From the NCBI RefSeq assembly GCF_000980835.1, contig NZ_CP011312.1, positions 1,116,001-1,180,000 of the forward strand: a stretch of DNA of 64,000 nt. Direction: 5' to 3'. The notes beneath the pieces were generated by a model. The model did no database searches and was not told the origin of the DNA. It was given only the letters and a program-made list of their open reading frames with translations. Each line of letters starts with the position of its first letter. Position 1 is the first letter of the stretch. Source of the stretch: Corynebacterium kutscheri. GTDB lineage: Bacteria > Actinomycetota > Actinomycetes > Mycobacteriales > Mycobacteriaceae. The position numbers were made by a program, and so were the translations under genes. This document shows positions 9,607-19,136 of the stretch, piece after piece.

Positions 9607-10557
9607 ATGGTTATGCAGCGCAAAGAATTACAGGCTCGGCGAGTTATTGCTCAGGCTCTTTCACCTAGTGACGCTATGAAGCAGCTGCAGACAGCAGTCG
9701 ATGTTGCATATCATATGCTTGCTAGCCAAGCACAAAATTATCGTGGCAGTATCACTGCCCTTGCGTTGCGTAGCCAGGTTAATGAAGAAGCTGTGGAAGC
9801 AGCCTATGCAGACTACTCAGTAGTACGAACATGGACTCAACGCGGTACTATCCATGCCATTTGTGCTCAAGATTTATGGTTGACCCAAGTAATTGGTGCT
9901 CGTGGTTTAGCAAGCGTAGCAGCTTCTGCGCGTCGACTTGATATTGATAGTGGCACTTATGAGGACTACAGTCGGCGCATCATAGAGTTAACTATGCAAC
10001 TGCGCAGCCGAGATGAGTTAAAAACCGAACTAGGAATTGATGCGTCAATAGCGTCGAACTTGTTACGTCGACTAGGCCGATTAGGACTTATTGTGCAAGG
10101 AAAAAAGATTGGAAGGCATGATAGTTTTATTGCTACCGCGGCTCTTAATGAGATAACTATGCCAGAAGATCCCATTCGAGAAATTGTGCGTCGCTATTTT
10201 TCTAGCCGTGGTCCAGCACAGATTGCCGATTGTATGTGGTGGTCTACCCTATCGAAAACCACCATAGCCAAAGAGCTTGATGCTCTTATTTCAACTGGTG
10301 AGTTACTAACTATTACGTGCGATAATAAGCAGTACTATATGGGTCGTTGGCAAGAAAACGTTGTTGCCAAAGAAATAGATAAGGCGCTACAGTTAACACG
10401 CGAATTACCGCCTTTCGACGAGCTTATTATGGCGTATACCGACCGGGATGAAGTATTTCACCCGCAAATAGATCGATTGCGCGTGCTTACTAAAAATGGT
10501 CTTTCTTGGGCCTCAACACTACACCAGGCGGAAATTATTGGTCGTGTTGGTGAATAA
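9607..10557 (+). CDS. winged-helix DNA-binding protein, AlkZ-like (HTH_42) family
   Basis: 316 residues of the family that includes the DNA glycosylase AlkZ, which unhooks alkylated or cross-linked bases. Family features visible are LASQAQNYRGSITALALR near 37-55, VRTWTQRGTIHAICAQDL near 77-94, and tandem winged-helix segments after 130. Most relatives carry a further stretch of about 40 residues beyond the point where this protein stops (after EIIGRVGE), so it is either naturally short or truncated; no alternative frame restores the tail. It starts 14 bp after the SDR gene and is probably cotranscribed. Whether it has glycosylase activity cannot be told from sequence. Confidence 0.8.
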   Translation: MVMQRKELQARRVIAQALSPSDAMKQLQTAVDVAYHMLASQAQNYRGSITALALRSQVNEEAVEAAYADYSVVRTWTQRGTIHAICAQDLWLTQVIGARGLASVAASARRLDIDSGTYEDYSRRIIELTMQLRSRDELKTELGIDASIASNLLRRLGRLGLIVQGKKIGRHDSFIATAALNEITMPEDPIREIVRRYFSSRGPAQIADCMWWSTLSKTTIAKELDALISTGELLTITCDNKQYYMGRWQENVVAKEIDKALQLTRELPPFDELIMAYTDRDEVFHPQIDRLRVLTKNGLSWASTLHQAEIIGRVGE

Positions 10558-10561
10558 GAAA

Positions 10562-10604
10562 ACTGCGGCCTATTACATTAAGAGTAATAGGCCGCAGTAT
10601 TTTT
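10562..10604. terminator. bidirectional terminator between convergent genes
   Basis: Perfect 14-bp stem ACTGCGGCCTATTA at 10562-10575 pairing with 10585-10598, then ATTTTTAG on the plus strand and AT-rich sequence on the minus strand. It closes both the AlkZ-like gene and meaB. Confidence 0.9.
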
Positions 10605-11688
10605 AGTGATCAAAAGCTTCGAGAATCCTTTGCGCACCCAAGGTAGGGGTAATTTGCGCATCGCGAAGTTGTTGTTCTACTAGCCGGCTAGTTTCAATAA
10701 CCTTTGGTGAGTTATTAAGCCGCTGCAAAATAGTTTCATGTACCATTGACCAGGTCCACTGGACTTGCTGTTCACGACGATTTTTCTCAAAAACACCGTG
10801 TTTTTTCATAATCTCATGGTGATCCAAAACATAATGCCAGAACTCATCGATGCCCTCGTGTTCTGCTGCAGACATCGTTATTGTTGGCGGATGCCAAATA
10901 CCGTCTTCGGCACGAACCATACGCATTGCAGCACCTAGTTCCCTAGCTGCGCGTTTAGCGTTTTTTAAGTTTGGTCCATCAGCTTTATTAATAGCAACGA
11001 GATCAGCCATTTCTAGCACACCTTTTTTAATGCCTTGTAGCTGATCGCCTGCACCAGCAAGAGCTAGGAAGGTAAAGCAATCCACCATTTGACTAACTGC
11101 AACCTCAGATTGACCCACACCTACAGTTTCTACCAAAATCACGTCGAAACCGGCAGCTTCAAAAACTACCATGGATTCTCGGGTCGCTTTAGCTACACCA
11201 CCAAGCGTGCCTGCCGAAGGCGAAGGGCGAATAAACGCATTGTGAGCCCGAGCTAGTTTAGCCATACGAGTTTTATCACCAAGAATAGAACCGCGGGTTT
11301 TAGTAGAAGAAGGATCAATCGCTAATACTGCTACCCGATGCCCTTCATCAAGTAATTTTTGCCCCAGGGCTTCGATGAAGGTGGATTTGCCTACCCCCGG
11401 TACACCAGTAATTCCTACCCGCAAAGCATTACCGGAAAAAGGCAATAAACGTACGAGAAGTTCTTGTGCCAGTACTCGGTGTGCCGCCGCAGTGGATTCT
11501 AATAGCGTAATTGCGCGCGAGATAAGGGTACGATCACCGGCGCGTACGCCATTGAAAAGCTCATCGACGTCGATACGTCGGCGGGCTCGTTTGACTATTT
11601 CTGGTGCAATAGCCGTCGAGGGGCCGAGATCGGTTCCTGCTGTAGTCATCAGCGATCCGAGATGGTGTTCGAGATATTGTTCGTCCAC
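10603..11688 (-). CDS. meaB: MeaB-type G3E GTPase, chaperone of methylmalonyl-CoA mutase
   Basis: P-loop GTPase of the MeaB/ArgK family (361 residues) that gates loading and protects the B12 cofactor of methylmalonyl-CoA mutase. The G1 loop is GITGVPGVGKST, G2/G3 region includes AIDPSSTKTRGSILGDKTRM and VETVGVGQSE, and the base-recognition loop is NKADG. The long N-terminal helix and C-terminal dimerisation arm are in place. Starts with GTG at 11688. It is read after mutB in the same direction, 69 bases downstream, which is the expected mutA-mutB-meaB order. Confidence 0.93.
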   Translation of the reverse strand: MDEQYLEHHLGSLMTTAGTDLGPSTAIAPEIVKRARRRIDVDELFNGVRAGDRTLISRAITLLESTAAAHRVLAQELLVRLLPFSGNALRVGITGVPGVGKSTFIEALGQKLLDEGHRVAVLAIDPSSTKTRGSILGDKTRMAKLARAHNAFIRPSPSAGTLGGVAKATRESMVVFEAAGFDVILVETVGVGQSEVAVSQMVDCFTFLALAGAGDQLQGIKKGVLEMADLVAINKADGPNLKNAKRAARELGAAMRMVRAEDGIWHPPTITMSAAEHEGIDEFWHYVLDHHEIMKKHGVFEKNRREQQVQWTWSMVHETILQRLNNSPKVIETSRLVEQQLRDAQITPTLGAQRILEAFDH

Positions 11689-11714
11689 GTCTTCATCAGT
11701 CCTTCATAATGCAT

Positions 11715-11748
11715 AAGCCGGTCTACAGAATACATCTGTGACCGGCTT
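11715..11748. other. inverted repeat between mutB and meaB
   Basis: AAGCCGGT at 11715-11722 pairs with ACCGGCTT at 11741-11748, continued inside by ACAGA/TCTGT. No clear T-run follows on the minus strand, so it may be a processing hairpin or a weak terminator that lowers meaB relative to mutAB. Confidence 0.5.
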
Positions 11749-11757
11749 TCATGGGGT

Positions 11758-13962
11758 TTAGTCCACGTTCAGCTCAAAGCCTAGGGTGGCTGCTAATTTA
11801 TCCATCAGGTCGATGGCGGCATCAGCAATCACTGTTCCTGGAGGGTAGATGGCGGCAGCACCGGCATCATAAAGCTCCTGGAAATCACCTGGTGGGATCA
11901 CACCACCAACGGTGATCATAATGTCCTCACGGCCGAGCTTTTTCAGCTCTTCCTTCAAAGCTGGCATGAGAGTCAAGTGACCCGCAGCAAGCGAGGACAT
12001 ACCGACTACATGTACGTCGGCGTCAACAGCGGCTTGAGCAGCCTCTGCTGGGGTTTGGAACAGCGGTCCGACATCAACATCCATGCCAAGATCGGCATAA
12101 GCGGAAGCAACCACTTTTTGACCACGGTCATGTCCGTCTTGGCCCATCTTCGCAATGTAAATACGAGGACGGCGACCTTCTTCGGCCTCGAAAGCATCAG
12201 CCATCTTAATGGCCTTTTCGACGTTGCTCACGGTACCTTCCTTTCGGACTTCCTCCTTGTAGACACCGCTAAGAGTACGGATCTCAGCCTCATGGCGACC
12301 AAAGACCTCTTCAAGAGCGTCGGAGATTTCGCCGATAGAACACAGTGCTCGAGCGCAGTCAACAGATAGCTTGAGCAAGTTGTGCTCGAGATCGCCTGGT
12401 TCTTTGTGCTCCATACGTGCTGCTTCAGTCAAAGCGGCAAGGGTGCGCTTGACTTCTGCCTCATCACGCATACTACGCAAGGTTTCTAGGCGAGCAATTT
12501 GTTCGGCACGAACTTTAGAATTGTCGACCTTGAGCACTTCAATCTGCTCATCTTCTTCGACAACGTACTTGTTCACACCAATAAGAGCCTGACGGCCAGA
12601 ATCGATACGTGCTTGGGTACGTGCAGCGGACTCTTCGATGCGTAGTTTCGGAATACCCTCAATGGTGGCTTGAGCCATACCGCCGGCTTCTTCAACCTCT
12701 TCGATATGCTTGCGGGCACGCTCAACGAGTTGCTCAGTAAGCCACTCGATGTAATAAGAACCAGCCCATGGATCGACTGGGCGTACCGTACCGGATTCTT
12801 GTTGTAAAAGCAGCTGAGTATTACGAGCAATACGGGCTGAGAAGTCGGTAGGCAGAGCAAGAGCTTCGTCGAGAGCATTTGTGTGCAACGACTGAGTGTG
12901 CCCCTGGGTTGCGCCCATAGCCTCAATAACGGTACGAGCAACGTTATTGAAAACATCCTGCGCAGTCAGCGACCAACCAGAAGTCTGGGAGTGGGTACGC
13001 AGTGACTGTGACTTCTTATTCTTTGGCTCAAACTTTGCTACCAGTTCGCTCCAGAGAAGACGACCCGCGCGCAGCTTAGCGATTTCCATGAAGGTGTTCA
13101 TGGAAATACCCCAGAAGAAGGAGAGACGAGGTGCGAATCTATCAACATCAAGACCCACTTCTTGACCAGCGCGGATGTATTCCACGCCATCGGCAAGGGT
13201 ATAAGCGAGCTCAAGGTCGGCGGTCGCACCGGCTTCCTGGATGTGATAACCAGAAATTGAAATCGAATTAAAGCGTGGCATCTTCATCGAGGTGTACTCG
13301 AAAATGTTAGAGATGATACGCATGGATGGTTTCGGTGGATAAATGTAGGTGTTACGAACCATGAATTCTTTAAGAATGTCATTCTGAATGGTTCCGGCAA
13401 GTTGCTCTGGGGCAACACCTTGCTCCTCGGCGGCGACAATATAAAAGGCCAGCACAGGAAGCACAGCGCCATTCATAGTCATCGACACGGATACATTACC
13501 AAGGTCGATACCAGCGAAAAGCTCGCGCATATCCAAAATGGAGTCGATAGCTACACCGGCCATACCGACGTCACCAATAACGCGCTCATTATCTGAGTCA
13601 TAACCACGGTGGGTAGCTAAGTCGAAGGCCACCGAAAGACCCTTCTGACCAGCTGCAAGGTTGCGACGGTAGAATGCGTTGGACTCAGCAGCAGTGGAGA
13701 AACCAGCGTACTGGCGAATCGTCCACGGCTGGTTGGTGTACATCGTCGGGTACGGGCCACGCATAAATGGCGGCAAACCTGGGAAAGAATCTAATTGCTC
13801 AATATCTACGGCGTCATTGCGATCGGCACGATTGAAGATACGAGGGACATCGATGCCTTCTGGAGTAGTCCAGACCTGCTCACGCAACTCCTTGGAATCG
13901 GTGATACCAGCGCTAGCATCGGAATGTGCTGCAACGTCACTGAAATTAGGGATGGTGCTCAC
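11758..13962 (-). CDS. mutB: MutB, methylmalonyl-CoA mutase large (catalytic) subunit
   Basis: Adenosylcobalamin-dependent isomerase interconverting succinyl-CoA and (R)-methylmalonyl-CoA, cytosolic heterodimer with MutA. 734 residues: the substrate barrel with [19 protein letters not shown] near 70-90 and the [12 protein letters not shown] stretch, then the C-terminal B12-binding Rossmann domain with DGHDRGQKV, whose histidine is the lower axial cobalt ligand, and the conserved GGVIPPGD. Starts with GTG at 13962, six bases after the mutA stop, with GGAGC at the end of mutA as ribosome site. Confidence 0.97.
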   Translation of the reverse strand: MSTIPNFSDVAAHSDASAGITDSKELREQVWTTPEGIDVPRIFNRADRNDAVDIEQLDSFPGLPPFMRGPYPTMYTNQPWTIRQYAGFSTAAESNAFYRRNLAAGQKGLSVAFDLATHRGYDSDNERVIGDVGMAGVAIDSILDMRELFAGIDLGNVSVSMTMNGAVLPVLAFYIVAAEEQGVAPEQLAGTIQNDILKEFMVRNTYIYPPKPSMRIISNIFEYTSMKMPRFNSISISGYHIQEAGATADLELAYTLADGVEYIRAGQEVGLDVDRFAPRLSFFWGISMNTFMEIAKLRAGRLLWSELVAKFEPKNKKSQSLRTHSQTSGWSLTAQDVFNNVARTVIEAMGATQGHTQSLHTNALDEALALPTDFSARIARNTQLLLQQESGTVRPVDPWAGSYYIEWLTEQLVERARKHIEEVEEAGGMAQATIEGIPKLRIEESAARTQARIDSGRQALIGVNKYVVEEDEQIEVLKVDNSKVRAEQIARLETLRSMRDEAEVKRTLAALTEAARMEHKEPGDLEHNLLKLSVDCARALCSIGEISDALEEVFGRHEAEIRTLSGVYKEEVRKEGTVSNVEKAIKMADAFEAEEGRRPRIYIAKMGQDGHDRGQKVVASAYADLGMDVDVGPLFQTPAEAAQAAVDADVHVVGMSSLAAGHLTLMPALKEELKKLGREDIMITVGGVIPPGDFQELYDAGAAAIYPPGTVIADAAIDLMDKLAATLGFELNVD

Positions 13963-13968
13963 TTTGCG

Positions 13969-15768
13969 TTACGCTCCCAACTTTTCAAGCAGCTCAGTAA
14001 GCTTTTGAGCTGCATCGATCTTCATGTTCAAATAATCATCGACGTCTACGCCGTCAATGTTCGGGCCAGCAAGCAAGATGGTTTCTACTCCTGCTTCGCG
14101 CAGAGCCTTTACCGCCTCTGGGCCGCTCTCAGCATATTCTGCATCGGTACCGCAGATAACTACGATCGGGCTTTCCTTGGCAGCAGTAGTAAATTCTTCC
14201 GTACCTGGTACAACCTGTCCTGGGTTCAAAGCCTCGATGCCACCGGAAGCAAGCAAGTTGGTGGTAAAACCAGTACGAATATTGTGCTTTGCTAGTGGAC
14301 CCAGCGGGATCAACGCAATGCGTGGGCGGTGTCCTTTAACTTCCTGGAAAGCATCAGAGCGGTTACGGAAGGATTCAAATTCAGCTGCCCAGCGGCGAAC
14401 ATGCTTAGGCTCTACTCGTAGATCAGCAGCAAGTGGTGCTTCGGCTAGATTCGGGAACTCATTAATAGCAGTGAGCTGCTTGCGTCGATAAGCAATATCT
14501 TTGCGTACTGCCTCATGAGTTTCATCGAGTGCCTGTTTAATGGTGTCGAGACTATCGCTGAAACCACCATTGTGTTCTACGGAGGTAAAGAAATCCCATG
14601 CTTTTTCGGAGAGTTTTTCAGTGAGGTCTTCTAGATAGTAAGAACCACCAGCGGGATCAACAACATGACCAAGGTGAGACTCTTCGAGCAATAAGAGGTT
14701 GGTGTTACGCGCAATACGGTGAGCAAATGCACGGGAAGTTTTAGGAAGTCCGCCAGGAATTGCCCAGTCGAAAACGAGAACCTCAACATCAGTAGCTCCG
14801 CCAACCCCACCGGCAAAGGCAGCGACAGTACTACGCAGCATATTTACCCATGGATCGCGTTGGCTAAACATGACCGGAGCTGTTAGTGCGTGCTGCGGAG
14901 CACTACCATGTTCTGGTGCGCCAACGACTTCAGCAACGCGAGCCCACAAACGCCTGGCAACACGTAGCTTTGCAATTTGAGCGAATTGATCATCGGTGAC
15001 TGCAAACCGGAAAGAAATCTGGTCAAGAGCTTCTTGAATGTTTAGACCAGCAGCAGTAAGTGCACGAAGGTATTCAACACCAGCGGCAAGAGCTAACCCA
15101 ATTTCTTGAGCATCAGAGGCGCCCTGGTTGGAGAAGCTGACGCCATCGACCAAGATGGCCCGGGTATTTTCGCGCTGTGCTGCTTCAACAGCAAGCTTGA
15201 CTGCATCGTCAATAGATACTGATGGCGAACCGTCGATAAGCGAGCTAAGCGGTGATGCACCTAATTCTAGGCGTGCCGGTGCTGCTTCTTGGGAATCAGC
15301 GACGCGGTAGAGTTCAGCAGCCTTTTCGACCGTGGAACTGCCAGCATTAAGGCGTACCGGTGCCATAGAGACGTATACACCCTTGAGTAGCTCGGCAATA
15401 TCAGCTTCGCCATAAAGTACGAGGTCTGTGGTGCCGTTTTCAAGTGCATGTAGCACCTCGGCGTTAGTAGCATTAGCGCCGAAGGATTCGGTAACTCCCC
15501 AGCCTACCTTGGTAGCAACGCTGTGGTGTCCGCGAGTGTATGGAAATTCGCCTGGGGCGTTGAGTTCGCTATGTTCCTCTGCACGAGTGTACAAAGGATT
15601 GACGTCGATGCCGTCATAGGTGGTCCTGATTAATTTGCGCCAAATATCTAACGGAATGTCAGCGACATCCTTTTTTTGTACTCGCGCAAAAACACCAGCA
15701 ACGGCCTTATACCAGGCCTGCTGGGATGCATCAAAGGATCCAGATAGGTCAGTTCGTGCTTCAGTCAC
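13969..15768 (-). CDS. mutA: MutA, methylmalonyl-CoA mutase small subunit
   Basis: Non-catalytic partner of MutB, about 599 residues. It keeps the mutase barrel (RIARNTNLLLLEESHLG, VVDPAGGSYYLE) and a decayed cobalamin-binding domain: the DxHxxG motif present in MutB is absent, as usual for the small subunit. I prefer the GTG at 15768 because AGGGAG lies just upstream of a GTG at 15780 and would then be correctly spaced; starting at 15780 would overlap the ribosome site. First gene of the mutA-mutB-meaB unit. No cobalamin-riboswitch box is seen in the upstream 230 bases. Confidence 0.94.
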   Translation of the reverse strand: MTEARTDLSGSFDASQQAWYKAVAGVFARVQKKDVADIPLDIWRKLIRTTYDGIDVNPLYTRAEEHSELNAPGEFPYTRGHHSVATKVGWGVTESFGANATNAEVLHALENGTTDLVLYGEADIAELLKGVYVSMAPVRLNAGSSTVEKAAELYRVADSQEAAPARLELGASPLSSLIDGSPSVSIDDAVKLAVEAAQRENTRAILVDGVSFSNQGASDAQEIGLALAAGVEYLRALTAAGLNIQEALDQISFRFAVTDDQFAQIAKLRVARRLWARVAEVVGAPEHGSAPQHALTAPVMFSQRDPWVNMLRSTVAAFAGGVGGATDVEVLVFDWAIPGGLPKTSRAFAHRIARNTNLLLLEESHLGHVVDPAGGSYYLEDLTEKLSEKAWDFFTSVEHNGGFSDSLDTIKQALDETHEAVRKDIAYRRKQLTAINEFPNLAEAPLAADLRVEPKHVRRWAAEFESFRNRSDAFQEVKGHRPRIALIPLGPLAKHNIRTGFTTNLLASGGIEALNPGQVVPGTEEFTTAAKESPIVVICGTDAEYAESGPEAVKALREAGVETILLAGPNIDGVDVDDYLNMKIDAAQKLTELLEKLGA

Positions 15769-16006
15769 GAGAAAACCCACTCCCTTTTTAATATTTTTTT
15801 AAGTGACAACCACACAGCATGCACAACGAAGTTAGCTCTGTGATTGTCACATTGTACGATTTCAAGGCTAAAAGTGGCCTAGGACGAAAGTTATAGAGCT
15901 GGTGACTCTCGCCTCATAACCATTTTCCAACTCTAATACCATTGCGCGCGTCAGATGGTGCGTTGCGCACATTAACTTCCTCACAATCCGATTACCATGA
16001 ACAGAT

Positions 16007-16732
16007 GTGAGCGGCTTTTTACACTTTCTTACCACGCTTTTTCGCAGCGCTGTAGCGGAATTTCGCGCTTTTCCTATCGGAAAAAAGGTGGTCATTACCA
16101 CACTAGTTCTCGGTGTTATTGTCGCAATGCTACTTATCGACGTTCCTCCCCTGGCCACTTTTCAAAGCTGGTCTTATACAACTGGTCGGTGGTTTATTTT
16201 TCTTTTTGCCGGGTTATATATCGGTATCACCCAACTGCCAATTCCACGCACATTATTAACTCTTAGCGCGGGCGTATTATTCGGGCCGAGTTTAGGGATT
16301 CTTATTGCGTTGGTATGTACCACGGTATCGGCTGCGCTTTCATTAACAATTGTGCGTTATTTTCTTGGTGATTGGATTCGGCCACAGTTATCTCACCCAG
16401 CGGTAGTAAATATTGATCGGCGATTAAAACAGCGTGGTTGGTTAGCTATTTGCTCATTGCGTATGATCGCCGGTATTCCATTTTCGATATTGAACTATGT
16501 CGCAGCACTATCTTCTGTTCCCTTGGTAGGGTTTACTATTGCCACGCTGGTTGGGTCTGCTCCAGGGACAATTGCCACAGTTATTTTAGGTGATGCTTTA
16601 GCTACCGGGTTTAATCCAGCATTGTTAATAGCTGTGGTTTTATTAGCTGGATTAGGCCTTAGTGGTTTATATATTGATGCAAAGCTACCGCTTAAAATAA
16701 TTGATGAACAGTCTCCACGTTCGCAGGGGTAG
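16007..16732 (+). CDS. TVP38/TMEM64 (VTT-domain) membrane protein
   Basis: 241-residue integral membrane protein of the DedA/VTT superfamily, possibly involved in lipid handling. About five or six hydrophobic segments; the VTT core is seen as ITQLPIPRTLLTLSAGVLFGP and the later RMIAGIPFSILNYVAALS, followed by GSAPGTIATVILGDAL. Starts with GTG at 16007; the gene is divergent from mutA, leaving 238 bases that must contain both promoters. Substrate unknown. Confidence 0.87.
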   Translation: MSGFLHFLTTLFRSAVAEFRAFPIGKKVVITTLVLGVIVAMLLIDVPPLATFQSWSYTTGRWFIFLFAGLYIGITQLPIPRTLLTLSAGVLFGPSLGILIALVCTTVSAALSLTIVRYFLGDWIRPQLSHPAVVNIDRRLKQRGWLAICSLRMIAGIPFSILNYVAALSSVPLVGFTIATLVGSAPGTIATVILGDALATGFNPALLIAVVLLAGLGLSGLYIDAKLPLKIIDEQSPRSQG

Positions 16733-16835
16733 CTAGTAATTTACACTCTACGGCACCTAATGTTTATATGCCGGTACTCTAGCCACTAGCCTTGACTATA
16801 GAAAGATTTTGGGTGTTTTAAGGAGCTCATAGCTA

Positions 16836-17414
16836 ATGTTTGCAGTTCAAGCTCGTTACCGGGGACGAGAACGTCGACGTGCAGAATTAGTAGCAAATTC
16901 TGCACAAGCACTTGCCACCTTGGAAGGGGTAAATCCATTTCGGATTATCGGTGTAGAAGATATTGTTGGCTGCATTGATACTGCACAAGCCACCGTTGAT
17001 GTTGTTATGGCTTTACTTGCCTATGGTGATTGGGCAATCGCTATTGGGGTAAGCAATGATGATGAAGCGGGAATTATGTCATTGCTTAAGACAGTAATGG
17101 GTAAACATACTCGTGCCGGCGTAGTTAAAGTTGGGGTAAAGCGTGGCAAACGTAAAGACAAAGCATGGGCAGAAGATATTCAAGCTTCTTTCATTTTGTT
17201 AGGCCATGTTTTAATGAAAAGAACCGCAGAAGGTAAAGAAGCTACTTCTTTGGTTCGGTCTGGATTAAACCAAAATGAAGCTGCTGAGGAACTAGGTATT
17301 TCTAAACAAGCAATGAGTCAGCGGTTACAAGCTGCTGGGTGGCAAGCAGAAGTAGCCGGCTATAAGCAAGCGGTTAGCCTGCTTAACCGAGCAGAAACTG
17401 AGATGACCTGTTAA
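16836..17414 (+). CDS. small helix-turn-helix protein, conserved corynebacterial
   Basis: 192 residues. The C-terminal part has a clear helix-turn-helix, NQNEAAEELGISKQAMSQRL at about 150-170, like sigma-70 region 4 or XRE helices. The N-terminal 130 residues contain no family I can name; the segment RIIGVEDIVGCIDTAQATVDVV suggests a small regulatory or nucleotide-handling fold similar to the SatD group. Preceded by AAGGAG eleven bases before the ATG and followed by its own terminator, so it is a single-gene unit and a likely transcription regulator. Confidence 0.75.
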   Translation: MFAVQARYRGRERRRAELVANSAQALATLEGVNPFRIIGVEDIVGCIDTAQATVDVVMALLAYGDWAIAIGVSNDDEAGIMSLLKTVMGKHTRAGVVKVGVKRGKRKDKAWAEDIQASFILLGHVLMKRTAEGKEATSLVRSGLNQNEAAEELGISKQAMSQRLQAAGWQAEVAGYKQAVSLLNRAETEMTC

Positions 17415-17417
17415 AAA

Positions 17418-17463
17418 TAGGCGTTAAGATCTCAAAAACCTTAACGCCTACTCTTATTTTTTT
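17418..17463 (+). terminator. terminator after the HTH gene
   Basis: Perfect 11-bp stem TAGGCGTTAAG (17418-17428) with CTTAACGCCTA (17440-17450), then CTCTTATTTTTTTA. Convergent with the SPFH gene that ends at 17467, so it may serve both strands. Confidence 0.9.
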
Positions 17464-17466
17464 ATC

Positions 17467-18648
17467 TTATGGTTGATTGTTAGTTTCAGTAGTTTGAGCA
17501 GATTCAATTTCTGCCGGTGCAGCCGGATTAGGCTGAGCAGTGAGCATGGGTTCTTCGTCGACAGGTTTATTCGCAACAGCGTTAGCAGCTGCTACGGCTG
17601 CAGCAATCTCTGGATTGGATTCAGTACTAAACCAGTCTTGTTTGTCGTCTTCTGCAAGCACTTTTTCAGCCTCATTGTGTACTTGTGCTGGCTCATAGCG
17701 AAATACCCCGTCTGCGTCCTTTTTAGCAAAGGTTTTAGCAAAATCTTCTAAAGCATCACCGAATTGACTTGGAATCATCCACATCGTTGATGCCTGACCT
17801 TCGGCAATTTTAGGCATATTTTCTAGATAGTGATAAGCCAAAATTTCTGGGGTTACCTGGGAAGCCGTAATGGCTGCATTAACCTTTTGAATTGCGCGTG
17901 CTTCACCTTGTGCGGAGAGGTATTTTGCTGCGCGCTCGCCCTCGGCGCGCAAAATAGTAGCTTGACGATCAGCTTCTGCAGCCAAAATAGCAGCGTGTTT
18001 TTCACCCTCGGCGGCTAAAATTTTTGCTTGCTTTTCACCTTCAGCAGTACGAATATCAGATTCGCGACGGCCTTCAGCGGTAAGAATCATGGCTCGCTTT
18101 TCGCGATCAGCTTTCATCTGCATTTCCATAGATTGCTGAATTGATGGCGGTGGATCAATAGCTTTTAATTCAACTCTAGAAATACGCAAGCCCCAACGAG
18201 TGGTGGCTGCGTCTAGTTCACCACGTAGGCGTCGATTAATGACATCGCGTGAAGTTAGGGTTTCTTCTAAGGTCATACCACCAACAACATCTCGCAGCGT
18301 TGCGACGGAGATTTGTTCCACACCGACAATGTAGTTATCCACACCATAGATCGCTTTAGCAGCATCATTAATTTGAAAAGTCACCACAATATCGATGGCG
18401 ACGGTCAGGTTATCCTGAGTAATCACTGCTTGAGGTGGGAAAGAAACCACACGTTCGCGGGTATCAACCTTCGCCCGTACTCGATCTATAAACGGAACAA
18501 GTAGTGTTAACCCACCAGAAACTGTACGAGTATAACTTCCCAACCGTTCAATTACTGCCGCTTCACCTTGCGGAATAAGGGCAATGGATTTTGCCACCAC
18601 CGTTACAATAAACAAGGTGATGATAGCAAGCGTGAGTAACGTAGTCAC
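17467..18648 (-). CDS. SPFH/stomatin-like membrane protein (QmcA type)
   Basis: Membrane-anchored band-7 protein of about 393 residues that forms oligomeric scaffolds in lipid domains. One N-terminal hydrophobic helix is followed by the SPFH core (PQGEAAVIERLGSY, PPQAVITQDNLTVAID, VVGGMTLEETLTSRD), then a long coiled coil with repeated AEGEK/AEADRQ units, and a Pro/Glu-rich tail. I chose GTG at 18648: the purine-rich AAAGGAAA inside the end of the nfeD gene is then a well-placed ribosome site. ATG at 18666 would overlap nfeD and lose this. Paired with NfeD, the usual partner. Confidence 0.9.
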   Translation of the reverse strand: MTTLLTLAIITLFIVTVVAKSIALIPQGEAAVIERLGSYTRTVSGGLTLLVPFIDRVRAKVDTRERVVSFPPQAVITQDNLTVAIDIVVTFQINDAAKAIYGVDNYIVGVEQISVATLRDVVGGMTLEETLTSRDVINRRLRGELDAATTRWGLRISRVELKAIDPPPSIQQSMEMQMKADREKRAMILTAEGRRESDIRTAEGEKQAKILAAEGEKHAAILAAEADRQATILRAEGERAAKYLSAQGEARAIQKVNAAITASQVTPEILAYHYLENMPKIAEGQASTMWMIPSQFGDALEDFAKTFAKKDADGVFRYEPAQVHNEAEKVLAEDDKQDWFSTESNPEIAAAVAAANAVANKPVDEEPMLTAQPNPAAPAEIESAQTTETNNQP

Positions 18649-18649
18649 G

Positions 18650-19078
18650 TTAAATTTCCTTTCCAATCATCGCCATAGAACCATTAATGCCATATACCTG
18701 GACATATTCATGTGGAGAAAATTCTTCGCCGCTGACAAAGCTACGAGCACTCCAAATATCTCCATCGAGACGTACCATTCCTGAATGCGCAGTAACAGTT
18801 TCTAATACTTCTGCTTGCTTTCCTACTAAAGCATTATGAGAAGTATCTAAAGCTAGGGGTTGGTGCATACGCTTTTTTAATGCGGGCTTAATAAAGAACA
18901 ACATGCCAATGCTGACAAGCGAAAAGATTAAGATCTCTACCCATAAAGGAACATTAAATAAAGCGATACCTGCAGCAGCAAGCGCACCGCTGCCGAGCAT
19001 AAGCAGAGTTAACTCGCCAACAAATAGTTCTGCGCTGGCAAGAGCAATTGCTGTAATAAACCAGATAAGCGCACCCAC
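18650..19078 (-). CDS. NfeD-like membrane protein
   Basis: 142 residues with about three hydrophobic helices in the first 75 and a C-terminal OB-fold NfeD domain (ALVGKQAEVLETVTAHSGMVRLDGDIWSA). Short NfeD proteins without the protease domain are normally encoded with an SPFH protein, as here; its stop is one base from the SPFH start. Probably assists the SPFH scaffold in membrane quality control. Confidence 0.9.
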   Translation of the reverse strand: MGALIWFITAIALASAELFVGELTLLMLGSGALAAAGIALFNVPLWVEILIFSLVSIGMLFFIKPALKKRMHQPLALDTSHNALVGKQAEVLETVTAHSGMVRLDGDIWSARSFVSGEEFSPHEYVQVYGINGSMAMIGKEI

Positions 19079-19136
19079 AGGGTATAGCGTAGACGAAAAA
19101 ACTTAGCTGGGGCAGACAAAATTTTGCTGATTTAAC

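Noticed and set aside
10500..10600. Frameshift explaining the short AlkZ-like protein
   Set aside because: No other frame in this stretch continues the family tail; the terminator follows at once.
13795..14295. Long plus-strand frames opposite mutA/mutB, including a 166-codon one
   Set aside because: They are antisense shadows of well-supported genes, with no ribosome site or family features.
15769..16006. Possible cobalamin riboswitch upstream of mutA
   Set aside because: No B12-box sequence or suitable helices were seen in the short gap.
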